From Acidobacteria bacterium RIFCSPLOWO2_12_FULL_54_10 (GTDB taxonomy: Bacteria > Acidobacteriota > Terriglobia > 2-12-FULL-54-10), in NCBI GenBank assembly GCA_001767075.1, contig MEKX01000019.1, forward strand, positions 2,091-57,942: 55,852 nucleotides of DNA, read 5' to 3'. The translations under genes were made by a program, and so were the position numbers. The notes beneath the pieces were generated by a model. The model did no database searches and had not been told where the DNA came from. It worked only from the letters and a program-made list of their open reading frames with translations. Each line of letters begins with the position of its first letter. Positions within the stretch are counted from its first letter, which is position 1. This document shows, in pieces, positions 1 through 9,254 of the stretch.

Positions 1-28
1 AATGCTGTTTAGTATCGTGGTGAACCAT
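1..28 (-). CDS. Partial CDS start, probably F0 ATP synthase subunit a
   Basis: On the minus strand an ATG at 28 opens a reading frame that runs off the window edge after nine full codons (MVHHDTKQH). A GAGGG Shine-Dalgarno-like stretch lies just upstream. The identity is inferred from position: the two preceding genes on the same strand are AtpI- and AtpZ-like, and atpB is the usual next gene in that arrangement. Nine residues cannot prove this, so the call is tentative. Confidence 0.4.
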
Positions 29-64
29 CGACCCTCAGATATAAATTCAAAAAATTCCATGAAA

Positions 65-505
65 TTATTGTTTCCGAAAACCTAAGTAGATTTCGTAAAC
101 CGATTCCGCGAGAATCGCCGCCAGGAACAGGAACAATCCTAAAAAGAAGGCCCGCAGGCTAATCGCAGAATTTTTGAATATAGCATAGCCGGCCAGCCCA
201 ATCAACGCATAGCGGAAAAGAAAACGAGCCATAGCGCCAGCAGCCCCGCGGGAAGCAGCCCCGGTGGACATGGCCTGCGCAATCACATCGACGGCGGTCT
301 TCATCCAGTGGAAGTTCAGCGCGGACAGAGCCGCTCCAATGAGAAATCCTGCGCCCCAATCCAGTCCGCCGAGCAGCGAGCATAATAACGTGCCAACCGT
401 GCCCAGAACAGTCATCGCGCGATAAATGCGGCGGTCAACGCCGCGCAAGAGATTTAATTCAGCCTGGGGGATTTGTGAAAAACCGTTCTCTTGCTCTGCT
501 GACAT
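65..505 (-). CDS. ATP synthase subunit I-like membrane protein (AtpI family)
   Basis: A 146-residue protein with a short polar N-terminus and about four hydrophobic segments, at roughly residues 28-46, 48-66, 92-110 and 114-136. Length and layout fit the ATP synthase I family (PF03899 type), small membrane proteins encoded at the head of many F0F1 operons. The family is linked to c-ring assembly and magnesium handling, but its role is not well fixed. The gene starts 3 bp after the stop of the AtpZ-like gene and is followed by a probable atpB start, which supports the assignment. Sequence conservation in this family is weak, so context carries much of the weight. Confidence 0.72.
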   Translation of the reverse strand: MSAEQENGFSQIPQAELNLLRGVDRRIYRAMTVLGTVGTLLCSLLGGLDWGAGFLIGAALSALNFHWMKTAVDVIAQAMSTGAASRGAAGAMARFLFRYALIGLAGYAIFKNSAISLRAFFLGLFLFLAAILAESVYEIYLGFRKQ

Positions 506-508
506 GGG

Positions 509-724
509 CTAATCCGAATTTCTGGAGGCGACTTTGTAGATTTCCAGGAAGCCAGCCACGATGCCTAAAATGAGAAAAACGATATAGAGGAATGTAGTGT
601 GGAAAAAACGGTCGAGCAGCACGCCGATGAAATAACCGGTAACGGTGGTGGCGGGCAAAGCAATGCCCAGCGAAGCGTAATCGCCGAATTGCGCCCAGGC
701 GGACCGTTTCTTGGAGGTAGCCAT
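509..724 (-). CDS. AtpZ/AtpI-like small membrane protein
   Basis: The 110-residue track ORF begins in poor sequence; the family-like part starts at MATSKKRSAW, so the ATG at 724 was chosen, giving 71 residues. The protein has two membrane segments with a Gly-containing turn (TTVTGYFIGVLLDRFF and the following LYIVFLILGIVAGFLEIYKV), as expected for the ATPase_gene1/AtpZ family (PF09527). AtpZ partners AtpI in F0F1 operons and is thought to help with cation supply or assembly. It sits between nuoN (53 bp upstream) and the AtpI-like gene (3 bp downstream), bridging the respiratory and ATP synthase genes. No strong Shine-Dalgarno site is visible. Confidence 0.78.
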   Translation of the reverse strand: MATSKKRSAWAQFGDYASLGIALPATTVTGYFIGVLLDRFFHTTFLYIVFLILGIVAGFLEIYKVASRNSD

Positions 725-776
725 AAGACCAGGGATCGAAAGGCGGCAGAAAGGACGCGCCCTGACTGAAATCTTA

Positions 777-2249
777 TTATCGCAGAATGGACAGAACGGT
801 GCTACCGGCAAACTGGATGAAAGGCTCCGGATAGAGACCAATCAGAATGGTCATGGCCGCCGTGACGCCCAAAGCAATGCGGATGCCCGGCGAAAAACTT
901 AGTTTCTCCTGGTCGACCGGCTCGCGCATGAACATGACCGCAACGATTCGGAAATAATAATACAAAGCGACCGCCACATATAAGACCGCGATGACCGCGA
1001 GCGTGATATGGCCGGTTTCAATCAGCGAGAGGAAAATAAAATACTTGCCGAGGAAACCCGCCGTGGGGGGAATCCCGGCGAGAGAAAGCAGGAAGATGAG
1101 CATCAAGACGGCGGCCGTGGGACATTTGTACATCAGTCCAGCCATGTCGTCGATCTCATCGCCGATGAGGTCGCGGCGGCGCAGGGCAACAATCACGGCA
1201 AATGCGCCCATGTTCATGAACGTGTAAACAAGGAAGTAGATGGCGATGCCTTTCATGCCCGTCTCGTTGCCGGAAACCAAGCCGAGCAAAAGATAACCGG
1301 CGTGAGAAATGGCTGAGTAGGCCAGCAGCCGTTTCACGTTGGACTGGCTGATGGCAGCGAGATTTCCCAACGTCATGGTGGCAATGGAAACGCCGACCAA
1401 CAGCGGCAGCCATTCCTCGCGGGCGCTGCCCAGCGGGACCAAAAACATCCGCAACAAGAATGCGAAAGAGGCGGCCTTGGGGCCCACCGACATGAATGCC
1501 GTAACCGAAGTTGGCGCGCCTTCATAAGCGTCGGGAAGCCATTGGTGGAAGGGCACGGCGCCCACTTTGAAGAAAAGTCCGGCGGCAATGGCCGTAATAG
1601 CGATCAGAACCAGCGGATCACCCGCAGGCCGGGCGGCGAGGGAGTCGGCGATGACATTGAGGTTGGTGGAACCGCTCATGCCATACAACAGCGACATGCC
1701 ATAGGCCAGAATGCCGGAAGAAAAAGCTCCCAGCAGCAGATACTTCAAAGCAGCTTCATTGGAGCGGCGGTCGCGGCGGAGAAAACCAGTCAGAATATAA
1801 ACGGACAGCACCATCAGCTCGAGGGCAATGAACAGAGTCACCAAATCCATTCCCATAACCAGAACCATCATGCCCACCGCGGCAAACAGCATAATCGCGT
1901 AATGCTCGCCGTGGTGCTCCTGCTCAATTTCGAGATAGCGGATGGCGATGAGAATGGCAATGGCGGATGAAATCAGGAAAATCCAGGAAAAATAAATGGC
2001 AAAGCGGTCGAGAACGACGGCGCCGCGAAAGGCTTCAATCTGAGCAACGCCCTGAGCCGCCATTTCGGACTGAATCAGCCAGAGCTGCACGGCGGCGAAC
2101 GCCAACCCGACCAACGCAGTGACGGCATTCATGTATTTATGCTGCTGGTCGAGAAAAAGGTCTGTCAGCATCACACCGATGCCGAACAGGGTGAGCAGGA
2201 TCACCGGCTTCAGGACTAGGAAGTCAATGGGTGAAAAGTATTCGTTCAT
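777..2249 (-). CDS. nuoN: NADH-quinone oxidoreductase subunit N
   Basis: A 490-residue polytopic protein of the proton-translocating Mrp-like antiporter family, one of three such subunits in the Complex I membrane arm. Typical features are the segment GAVPFHQWLPDAYEGAPTSVTAFMSVGPKAASF around residues 235-270, carrying a conserved Lys, and a later SHAGYLLLG. About 14 hydrophobic segments are visible. Length is normal. It is the last nuo gene of the cluster, 31 bp after nuoM, and is followed by the AtpZ-like gene, suggesting one long minus-strand transcript. Bacterial NuoN often lacks strong sequence identity but the order L-M-N makes the call secure. Confidence 0.96.
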   Translation of the reverse strand: MNEYFSPIDFLVLKPVILLTLFGIGVMLTDLFLDQQHKYMNAVTALVGLAFAAVQLWLIQSEMAAQGVAQIEAFRGAVVLDRFAIYFSWIFLISSAIAILIAIRYLEIEQEHHGEHYAIMLFAAVGMMVLVMGMDLVTLFIALELMVLSVYILTGFLRRDRRSNEAALKYLLLGAFSSGILAYGMSLLYGMSGSTNLNVIADSLAARPAGDPLVLIAITAIAAGLFFKVGAVPFHQWLPDAYEGAPTSVTAFMSVGPKAASFAFLLRMFLVPLGSAREEWLPLLVGVSIATMTLGNLAAISQSNVKRLLAYSAISHAGYLLLGLVSGNETGMKGIAIYFLVYTFMNMGAFAVIVALRRRDLIGDEIDDMAGLMYKCPTAAVLMLIFLLSLAGIPPTAGFLGKYFIFLSLIETGHITLAVIAVLYVAVALYYYFRIVAVMFMREPVDQEKLSFSPGIRIALGVTAAMTILIGLYPEPFIQFAGSTVLSILR

Positions 2250-2280
2250 AAGAGTCGGCGTATCATCCTATCCTTGCCGC

Positions 2281-3861
2281 CTATTGGGCGGCCGGAGCGG
2301 CTTGCTCAGCACCCTCTGTATTCGCTTCCGCAATCGGCTCGGGCGGCACATATTCTTTGGCTGCGTAGTAATCCGGGCGCACGCGCTGGACAATCTTTTG
2401 TACCGGTTTTTCCAGGATCGTGAAATAAGGCTTCGGATAAAGGCCGATCCAGAAGGCCCAAATAATCAGCGGGACCAGGGTCATGACCTCGCGGAAATTC
2501 AGGTCTTTGAGCACTTTATTTTCAGGATTATCGAGCGTGCCGAACATCGTGCGCTGGTAGAGCCAGAGCAGGTAGGCGGCGCCGAGGACAATGCCGGAGA
2601 CACCGAAAGCCGCCCAGACCCAGTTTTCTTCGTAAGCGCCTTGCAGGATAACAAACTCACCGATGAAGCCATTCAGAGTGGGCAGTCCTAGAGACGACAT
2701 TGCAATGATCAAAAACAGGGTGGCGTAAACCGGCATGACGGTGGAAAGGCCGCCGAATTCTGAAATTTCCTTAGTATGGCGGCGCTCGTAGATGATGCCG
2801 ACGATCAAGAAGAGCGCGCCCGTGGAGATGCCGTGGTTGATCTGCTGAATCAAGCTACCGGTAAGACCGTTGGGATTCAGAGCAAAAATACCCAAAGTGC
2901 AAAAGCCCAGGTGGCTGACCGAAGAGTAAGCGACCAGCTTCTTCCAGTCCTTCTGCATCAGCGAAACCAGCGCTCCGTAAATAATGCCGATGATGGAGAG
3001 CGTGACCATCGCCGTCACGATGCGATCATCGCGCGACGCATCGGGGAGCATGGGCAGGGAGAATCTCACGAACCCATAAGTTCCCATCTTCAGCAAAACG
3101 CCCGCCAGGATCACGGAACCTGCGGTGGGAGCCTGCACGTGGGCGTCGGGAAGCCAGGTGTGGAAGGGGAACATGGGAACCTTGATCGCAAATCCTACAA
3201 AAAAAGCCAGGAACAGCCACAACTGCAAATTGAGCGGCATATTCAGGTTCTGCAAGGTGACGACATCGAAGGAATAAACGCCGGTCTGCGAATGGTTCCA
3301 GAAATAAATGGTCAGGATGCCGAGCAGCATGAGCACGGAACCGACCAACGTATATAGGAAGAACTTAATCGCGGCGTACAGCTTCTGCGGTCCGCCCCAG
3401 ATGCCGATGAGGAAGTACATGGGAACGAGCATCACTTCCCAGAAAACGTAAAAGAGGAAGAAGTCGAGCGACATGAAAACGCCCAGCATCCCGGCCTGGA
3501 GGATGAGTATGTAAACGTAGAATTCCTTGACGCGCTCCGCGATGGACGACCAGGAGCAGAGGATGGCGATGAACCCGAGGACGGTGGTCAGCATGATGAG
3601 CAGAAAACTGATGCCGTCGATGCCGAGAGAGAAGCTGGCGCCGATGGAGGGAATCCAATCCACTTTTTCCGTAAATTGGAAATCGCCAATCGAACTGTCA
3701 AACCAGAAAACCAGCGGGAGCGAGATCAGGAAGCCGGCAAACCCAATGATATTTGCCGTCCAGCGGATCAGGTTGGTATTCCCGCCCGGAAGCAACATCA
3801 GCAAGATGGCCCCCGCAAGGGGGAAGAAAAGAATGATGCTTAATATATGCTCGTGAAACAT
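2281..3861 (-). CDS. nuoM: NADH-quinone oxidoreductase subunit M
   Basis: A 526-residue antiporter-like membrane subunit of Complex I. The N-terminal FPLAGAILLMLLPG, the VFWEVMLVPMYFLIGIWGG stretch with its conserved Glu (about residue 145), the FPFHTWLPDAHVQAPTAGSVILAGVLLKMGTYG block with Lys, and SVSHLGF match NuoM. The C-terminus carries an Ala/Glu-rich tail (PEPIAEANTEGAEQAAPAAQ) beyond the last helix, probably cytoplasmic and variable. It follows nuoL by 54 bp and precedes nuoN by 31 bp on the same strand. Confidence 0.96.
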   Translation of the reverse strand: MFHEHILSIILFFPLAGAILLMLLPGGNTNLIRWTANIIGFAGFLISLPLVFWFDSSIGDFQFTEKVDWIPSIGASFSLGIDGISFLLIMLTTVLGFIAILCSWSSIAERVKEFYVYILILQAGMLGVFMSLDFFLFYVFWEVMLVPMYFLIGIWGGPQKLYAAIKFFLYTLVGSVLMLLGILTIYFWNHSQTGVYSFDVVTLQNLNMPLNLQLWLFLAFFVGFAIKVPMFPFHTWLPDAHVQAPTAGSVILAGVLLKMGTYGFVRFSLPMLPDASRDDRIVTAMVTLSIIGIIYGALVSLMQKDWKKLVAYSSVSHLGFCTLGIFALNPNGLTGSLIQQINHGISTGALFLIVGIIYERRHTKEISEFGGLSTVMPVYATLFLIIAMSSLGLPTLNGFIGEFVILQGAYEENWVWAAFGVSGIVLGAAYLLWLYQRTMFGTLDNPENKVLKDLNFREVMTLVPLIIWAFWIGLYPKPYFTILEKPVQKIVQRVRPDYYAAKEYVPPEPIAEANTEGAEQAAPAAQ

Positions 3862-3915
3862 CCTCGTTCAGTCCTTTTCTCTCTCCAGGAGAGCCAGATT
3901 TATCATGCGCAAACG

Positions 3916-5973
3916 TCAGCCCAGCAGGAAATAACTCATAAAGATCAGAATACCAAACAGAATGAACAGCGCAGATCCCTGCACCAAACCGGTTTGCAGC
4001 AGCCGCACCGGATAAGAAAGCACCCGGACCGCAAAAGCGCTGGCGCGCACAAAACCATCGATGACCCAGGTATCCCACCAGATGGAAGCGCGGGAGAATA
4101 GGCGAGTGAGCCAGGCCGAGCCATTTACGCCACCGTCAATGACGCTCGAGTCAAAGCGCCACAAGGCATTGCCGCCGCCTTTGCAAAAGCCTTCCACTAA
4201 ATATTTATTGTAAAACTCATCCACATAATATTTGTTCTGGAGCACGCGGTGGATTCCGCTGAAATTCGTAGCCAGACTTTCTGATGCAGCGGGATTCTTC
4301 AAGAAGAAGTAATAGGCCAGAAAAACGCCGAAACAGGCTACGGCGACCGACAGACCCATGAACATATACTCCTGCGCATGGCTGGCTGCAAGCTCCGCCG
4401 CATGCCCCCCGGCTGCCAGAATGTGATGCGACGGCTCAAACACCGGCTCCAGCCAATGTTCCAGGCGATTGCTTCCGCCCAATGCAGCAGGCCAGCCGAT
4501 CCAGCCACCGATGGCGGATAGCACGGCGAGCACTATCAGCGGGATGGTCATCGACTTGGGTGATTCGTGAATATGGTGCTCAACATGGTGGTCGACGCGT
4601 GACTTGCCAAAAAATGCAAGAAACACAAGACGCCAGATGTAGCAAGCCGTTAAACCAGCGGTAATAAAACCAATCATCCACAATAGCCAGCTAATTCCCA
4701 CGCTGCTATTCCAGGTTAGCCAGAGAATCTCATCCTTGCTGAAAAAGCCAGCGAAGGGAGGCAATCCGATGATGGCTAGCGAGGCGACCATGAACGTTCC
4801 GTAGGTGACCGGGATTTTGTTTTTCAGCGCACCCATTTTGTACAAATCCTGTTCACCGGAGAGAGCGTGGATGACGCTGCCAGCGCCCAAGAAGAGCAGG
4901 GCTTTGAAAAAAGCGTGGGTCATCAAGTGGAAGATGCCTGCGCCGAAAGCGCCGACACCGCAGGCCAGAACCATGTAGCCCAACTGGCTGACAGTGGAAT
5001 AAGCGAGAACCTTTTTGATGTCGTTTTGCGCAATGCCGATGGTGGCGGCAAACAAGGCGGTAAAGGCTCCGACGCTCGCTACCACAGCCATGGCATCCGG
5101 CGACAGGGTATAGAGAACGTTGGAGCGGGCAATCATGTAAACACCGGCGGTCACCATGGTGGCGGCGTGGATCAAGGCGCTGACGGGCGTGGGGCCTTCC
5201 ATGGCATCAGGCAACCAGACGTAAAGAGGGAATTGCGCGGACTTACCCATAGCGCCAACGAACAGGCCAAGCGCGATGAGGGTGAACACGGGATCGCCAA
5301 TAGAGAAGTGGCCGCTCGCTGCTTGCTCCGTGACACTGGTAAAACGAAGCGTGCCGAATGTGGCCAAAATGAGAAACATCCCCAGAACGAAGCCGCCGTC
5401 ACCGATCCGATTGACGACGAAAGCCTTCTTGCCAGCGTCACCCGCAGATTTCTTGTGGAAGTAGAAACCGATCAATAGGTAGGAGCACAACCCTACACCT
5501 TCCCAGCCGACGAACAAAAGGAGGTAATTATTCCCCAGCACCAGCGTCAGCATGGAGAACATGAAGAGATTCAGATAACCGAAGAAACGATAATAGCCGC
5601 CTTCATGCCCCATGTAGCCGACCGAGTAAACGTGGATGAGGAAGCCGACCCCCGTTACCACGAGCACCATGACAGAGGACAAGGGATCAAGCAGGAAGCC
5701 CCAGTCGGCGCCGATGCGCGACATGTCGCCATTGGCCATATGGAAACCAGCGCTGGGCAGCCAAGTGTAAAGAATCTTTTCGTAGCGGCGCTCAGCGAGG
5801 CCGGAAAGTTGCATCACCGCGCCCAACGCGAAAATAAAAGAGATCAGCACAGAACCAGGGCAGATGATGCTCACGATTTTGTTCGGGAGCTTCTTGCCGA
5901 ACAACAGCATAATCAGCGCCCCGGCAGCGGGGAACAGCGGGATGAGCCAGATGGATTCCAGAAAGTTCATCAA
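3916..5973 (-). CDS. nuoL: NADH-quinone oxidoreductase subunit L
   Basis: A 685-residue protein, the distal antiporter-like subunit of Complex I. The conserved stretch LLLFVGWEGVGLCSYLLIGFY (about residues 150-170), AFVVNRIGDGGF, and QFPLYVWLPDAMEGPTPVSALIHAATMVTAGVYM are diagnostic. The C-terminal region has further helices after a His-rich loop (DHHVEHHIHESPKS near residue 475), consistent with the long lateral helix region of NuoL. It starts 2 bp from the nuoK stop, which implies tight translational linkage. Length is usual for the family. Confidence 0.97.
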   Translation of the reverse strand: MMNFLESIWLIPLFPAAGALIMLLFGKKLPNKIVSIICPGSVLISFIFALGAVMQLSGLAERRYEKILYTWLPSAGFHMANGDMSRIGADWGFLLDPLSSVMVLVVTGVGFLIHVYSVGYMGHEGGYYRFFGYLNLFMFSMLTLVLGNNYLLLFVGWEGVGLCSYLLIGFYFHKKSAGDAGKKAFVVNRIGDGGFVLGMFLILATFGTLRFTSVTEQAASGHFSIGDPVFTLIALGLFVGAMGKSAQFPLYVWLPDAMEGPTPVSALIHAATMVTAGVYMIARSNVLYTLSPDAMAVVASVGAFTALFAATIGIAQNDIKKVLAYSTVSQLGYMVLACGVGAFGAGIFHLMTHAFFKALLFLGAGSVIHALSGEQDLYKMGALKNKIPVTYGTFMVASLAIIGLPPFAGFFSKDEILWLTWNSSVGISWLLWMIGFITAGLTACYIWRLVFLAFFGKSRVDHHVEHHIHESPKSMTIPLIVLAVLSAIGGWIGWPAALGGSNRLEHWLEPVFEPSHHILAAGGHAAELAASHAQEYMFMGLSVAVACFGVFLAYYFFLKNPAASESLATNFSGIHRVLQNKYYVDEFYNKYLVEGFCKGGGNALWRFDSSVIDGGVNGSAWLTRLFSRASIWWDTWVIDGFVRASAFAVRVLSYPVRLLQTGLVQGSALFILFGILIFMSYFLLG

Positions 5974-5974
5974 T

Positions 5975-6283
5975 CTACCATTTCATCAGATCAATTTCGT
6001 CCGCGTTCACGGTTTCTTTATTACGGAACAGGGCAATAATAATGCCGAGACCGACAGCCGCCTCCGCCGCGGCATCCACGATTACAAAAACGGCAAATGC
6101 CTGGCCAGACATATTCATCAATTGATTCGAGAAAGCCACCAGATTGATGTTGACAGCATTCAAGATCAGCTCAATGGACATCAAGATAATGACGACATTG
6201 CGGCGCGTGAGAACCCCGATGGTTCCGATGGAAAACAGCGCCGCGCTGAGCATTACGTAATGTGCTGTTGTGATCTCGGGCAT
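5975..6283 (-). CDS. nuoK: NADH-quinone oxidoreductase subunit K
   Basis: A 102-residue protein with three membrane helices, the usual size for NuoK. The conserved motif [25 protein letters not shown] (about residues 27-51) contains the buried Glu in helix 2, and the [15 protein letters not shown] stretch carries the Glu of helix 3; both acidic residues belong to the central proton-transfer axis of Complex I. It lies 39 bp after nuoJ and 1 bp before nuoL on the same strand. Confidence 0.97.
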   Translation of the reverse strand: MPEITTAHYVMLSAALFSIGTIGVLTRRNVVIILMSIELILNAVNINLVAFSNQLMNMSGQAFAVFVIVDAAAEAAVGLGIIIALFRNKETVNADEIDLMKW

Positions 6284-6322
6284 GTCTGAATCTCTAGGTT
6301 GGAAAGAATCCCGAACCCTTAT

Positions 6323-6838
6323 CTATATCTCCTTCTTGGCCATAAGCACAGCGCCCAAAATTGCCACAAGCAAAAGCAGAGAAGCGATTTCAAATGGAAG
6401 CAGGTAATCCTGAAATAACGCTACCGCCATTAACTCCGTATTGGGTTTGAGAGCACCCTGGCCCGGCTCAGCAAAAGCGAAGGAGCCAGCACCCCGCATG
6501 AGGAAGAATCCGAATTCGACCAGAACAACCAGGGTGCAGATTAAAGCGAGGCTCCACTGCCGGTTGAACTGCCGCTGCTTGGCGGCTTCGTCGAGATTGA
6601 CCAGCATGATGACGAACAGGAACAGAACCATGATGCCGCCGATATAGACAAGAATCTGGACTGCGGCGAGGAACTCCGCGTTCAGATGCAGGTATAAGCC
6701 AGCCACGCCCATGAGCGTAACGACCAGCCAAATGGCGCTGTGCACGGCGTTTCGGCGCGTGATGGTCATGATGGCGCCGCCAAGAATGACGACCGCCAGC
6801 ACATAGAAAAACAAACCGTTTAATATCGACTCAGGCAT
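6323..6838 (-). CDS. nuoJ: NADH-quinone oxidoreductase subunit J
   Basis: A 171-residue membrane protein with five predicted helices. The RRNAVHSAIWLVVTLMGVAGLYLHLNAEFLAAVQILVYIGGIMVLFLFVIMLVNL block (about residues 28-83) is characteristic of NuoJ, including the conserved YIGGIMVLFLF helix that deforms during turnover. The start lies 21 bp after the nuoH stop. In the common operon order nuoI sits between H and J; here there is no space for it. Confidence 0.96.
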   Translation of the reverse strand: MPESILNGLFFYVLAVVILGGAIMTITRRNAVHSAIWLVVTLMGVAGLYLHLNAEFLAAVQILVYIGGIMVLFLFVIMLVNLDEAAKQRQFNRQWSLALICTLVVLVEFGFFLMRGAGSFAFAEPGQGALKPNTELMAVALFQDYLLPFEIASLLLLVAILGAVLMAKKEI

Positions 6839-6859
6839 CCAACGCTCTCAAAAATTGCC

Positions 6860-8035
6860 TCAAAATAAAATCATGACGATAGCGGTCACAATCACATTCG
6901 CCATCGCCAACGGAATCAGCCAGCGCCAGCCGATGCGCATCAATTGGTCGTACCGGTAACGCGGCACCGTGAAACGAATCCAGATGAAAGTGTACAAGAC
7001 CAGGAATACTTTCAGCACAAACCAGAATAGACCCTGCACCCAGTCCAATACCGCAGGAACGAGAAACAGCAAGCCGATCAGAGCGCAAACGGCTCCCAGC
7101 CCCGCCAAGCCCATTTTGTCGATCGGACGGCGCTCCCTGGATGCGCCAAGAAAGACGAAAAAAGCAAGCACGAACATGGCGAGGATGGGAGCATAGTTCA
7201 GGAAATCCAGAAGGCGGACATTCGGGAACGGCCGCAGCCATCCGCCCAGGAAAAGCGTGACGGCAATCGAAGAAACCACCACCATGTTGGCGTACTCCGC
7301 GAGGAAATAGAGGGCAAAGCGGAATCCGCTGTATTCGGTGTGGTAACCGGCGACGATTTCCGATTCCGCCTCTGGCATATCGAAGGGAGTGCGGTTGGTT
7401 TCAGCCAGCGCGGCGATGAAGTAGATCACAAAGGCAACCGGCTGGTAAAAGATAAACCACATTTGCTGTTCAAGCTGAGCGTGCACCATTTGTTGCATGC
7501 TGAGAGTGCCAGCGACCATCAATCCGCCGATGAGAGCGAAGCCTAATGCCACTTCGTAGCTCACCAATTGAGCCGTGGAGCGCAGCGCGCCCAACAGCGG
7601 GTAATGGCTGTTGGAACTCCAGCCGCCCAGGATGATGCCTAGGATACCGACCGAGGTGATCGACAATAGGAATAAAAGACCTACGTTGGTGTCGGCGACG
7701 AAGAAATATTTGCTAAAGGGGACCAGCGAGAGAGCTACCAGGGCCGTCACAACGGAAATGACGGGCGCCAGCCAAAAGACCATGCGGTCCGCTTTGGCGG
7801 GGATGATGTCTTCTTTGATCAGCAGCTTTACCGCGTCCGCTATGGGCTGTAGCAACCCATGCGGGCCAACGCGCATGGGACCCAAGCGAACCTGGATATC
7901 CGCCATCACCTTGCGCTCCAGCAAAACGATGTAGCCGGCAATGAGCGGGAAAACGGCGACTAAGATAACGATGTAAAGCGCTGGCAGAACAAATGGTTCG
8001 ATGGAAGGAGGGAATGAAAATGGCAACTCAGTCAT
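6860..8035 (-). CDS. nuoH: NADH-quinone oxidoreductase subunit H
   Basis: A 391-residue membrane subunit that forms much of the quinone-binding chamber at the junction of the two arms of Complex I. Diagnostic features are ERKVMADIQVRLGPMRVGPHGLLQPIADAVKLLIKED (about residues 40-77), the acidic AETNRTPFDMPEAESEIVAGYHTEYSGFRFALYFLAEYANM segment (about 211-252), and the C-terminal RFTVPRYRYDQLMRIGWRWLIPLA. Length fits the family. It follows nuoD by 30 bp. Confidence 0.97.
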   Translation of the reverse strand: MTELPFSFPPSIEPFVLPALYIVILVAVFPLIAGYIVLLERKVMADIQVRLGPMRVGPHGLLQPIADAVKLLIKEDIIPAKADRMVFWLAPVISVVTALVALSLVPFSKYFFVADTNVGLLFLLSITSVGILGIILGGWSSNSHYPLLGALRSTAQLVSYEVALGFALIGGLMVAGTLSMQQMVHAQLEQQMWFIFYQPVAFVIYFIAALAETNRTPFDMPEAESEIVAGYHTEYSGFRFALYFLAEYANMVVVSSIAVTLFLGGWLRPFPNVRLLDFLNYAPILAMFVLAFFVFLGASRERRPIDKMGLAGLGAVCALIGLLFLVPAVLDWVQGLFWFVLKVFLVLYTFIWIRFTVPRYRYDQLMRIGWRWLIPLAMANVIVTAIVMILF

Positions 8036-8065
8036 CCTCCCGCTTTAAGGAAATACTCCAGAATG

Positions 8066-9190
8066 TCACCGGTCCACTTCTCCTAATACGATATCGATCG
8101 TTCCGATGACTGCGACCACATCGGCAATCAAGAGGCCGCGGACCATGCGATCCAAAGCCTGAAGGTTGACAAAGCTGGGCGGACGAACTCGCACCCGATA
8201 GGGCTGCGTACTGCCATCACTGACAATGTAATAACCCAGTTCACCCTTGGGAGCTTCGATGGAGTGATATACCTCACCGACGGGAGGCTTTATGACCTTG
8301 GGAACTTTCCCGATGATCGGGCCGGCGGGCAGACGGTCAACGCCCTGGCGGGCGATGCGCAAAGACTGGCGCATCTCCTCCATGCGGACCAAATACCGAT
8401 CATAGGTATCGCCGTTCTCGCCGGTGGGTATGTCAAAGTCCATTTCCTCGTAGGCAGCATAAGGCATGGCTTTGCGGATGTCCCATTTAACTCCACTGGC
8501 GCGCAGGACGGGGCCGGTTACGCCAAAATCGATGGCTTCGTCCGCCTTCAAGATGCCCACGCTTTTGGTCCGTTCCAGCCAAATGCGGTTGTTCGTCAAA
8601 AGCATTTCGTATTCATCCAGCCTGCCCGGAAACGTATCGCAAACCGCTCTGACTTGCTCCTCGAAGCCATTGTAGGTTTCGTATTGCAACCCGCCGATAC
8701 GGAAAGCATGGGTCGTCAGGCGAGCGCCGCAATAATTCTCGAATATTTTAAGAATTTCTTCGCGCTCACGAAAACAATAAAACAGCGGAGTGATGGCGCC
8801 GATGTCCAGCGCATGGGTTCCCAGCCAAAGCAAATGGCTGGTAATGCGATTCAACTCGGTGAGGACGGTTCGAACATACTTGGCGCGCGGCGGAACCTCA
8901 ATGGCCATCAGTTTTTCCACTGCTTCGCAATAGCCGAGGCCGTTGGAAACAGCCGCGACGTAATCCATGCGGTCCACATAGGGAGCAAACTGCATGTACG
9001 TGCGGTTTTCCGCGATCTTCTCCACACCGCGGTGCAGGTAGCCGATGACGCATTCGGTACCCAAAATCTTTTCGCCATCCAGCTTGAGGATGACGCGCAG
9101 AACCCCGTGCGTGGAGGGATGCTGCGGCCCCATGTTGATGACCAGCTCGTTGGCATCCAGAAATGTCGAAGTTGGGGAAGTCTCGATCAT
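8066..9190 (-). CDS. nuoD: NADH-quinone oxidoreductase subunit D (49 kDa-type)
   Basis: A 374-residue peripheral-arm subunit that forms the quinone site together with NuoB and NuoH. The N-terminal [13 protein letters not shown] (around residues 20-32) is the signature with the quinone-contacting His, followed by [15 protein letters not shown]. The C-terminal [18 protein letters not shown] ends as in NuoD proteins. It is a separate gene, not fused to nuoC, and lies 64 bp after it. A 369-aa antisense ORF across this gene is a shadow. Confidence 0.97.
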   Translation of the reverse strand: MIETSPTSTFLDANELVINMGPQHPSTHGVLRVILKLDGEKILGTECVIGYLHRGVEKIAENRTYMQFAPYVDRMDYVAAVSNGLGYCEAVEKLMAIEVPPRAKYVRTVLTELNRITSHLLWLGTHALDIGAITPLFYCFREREEILKIFENYCGARLTTHAFRIGGLQYETYNGFEEQVRAVCDTFPGRLDEYEMLLTNNRIWLERTKSVGILKADEAIDFGVTGPVLRASGVKWDIRKAMPYAAYEEMDFDIPTGENGDTYDRYLVRMEEMRQSLRIARQGVDRLPAGPIIGKVPKVIKPPVGEVYHSIEAPKGELGYYIVSDGSTQPYRVRVRPPSFVNLQALDRMVRGLLIADVVAVIGTIDIVLGEVDR

Positions 9191-9254
9191 GCGATCATCG
9201 TCTCAAATCGTCTAAAAGTTGGAGCAATCCCGTCAACAACAGAAAAAAAACGGC

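Noticed and set aside
6839-6859. Search for a hidden nuoI between nuoH and nuoJ
   Set aside because: Only 21 bp separate the two genes, and no 4Fe-4S ferredoxin motif was seen in any frame of the nuo block.
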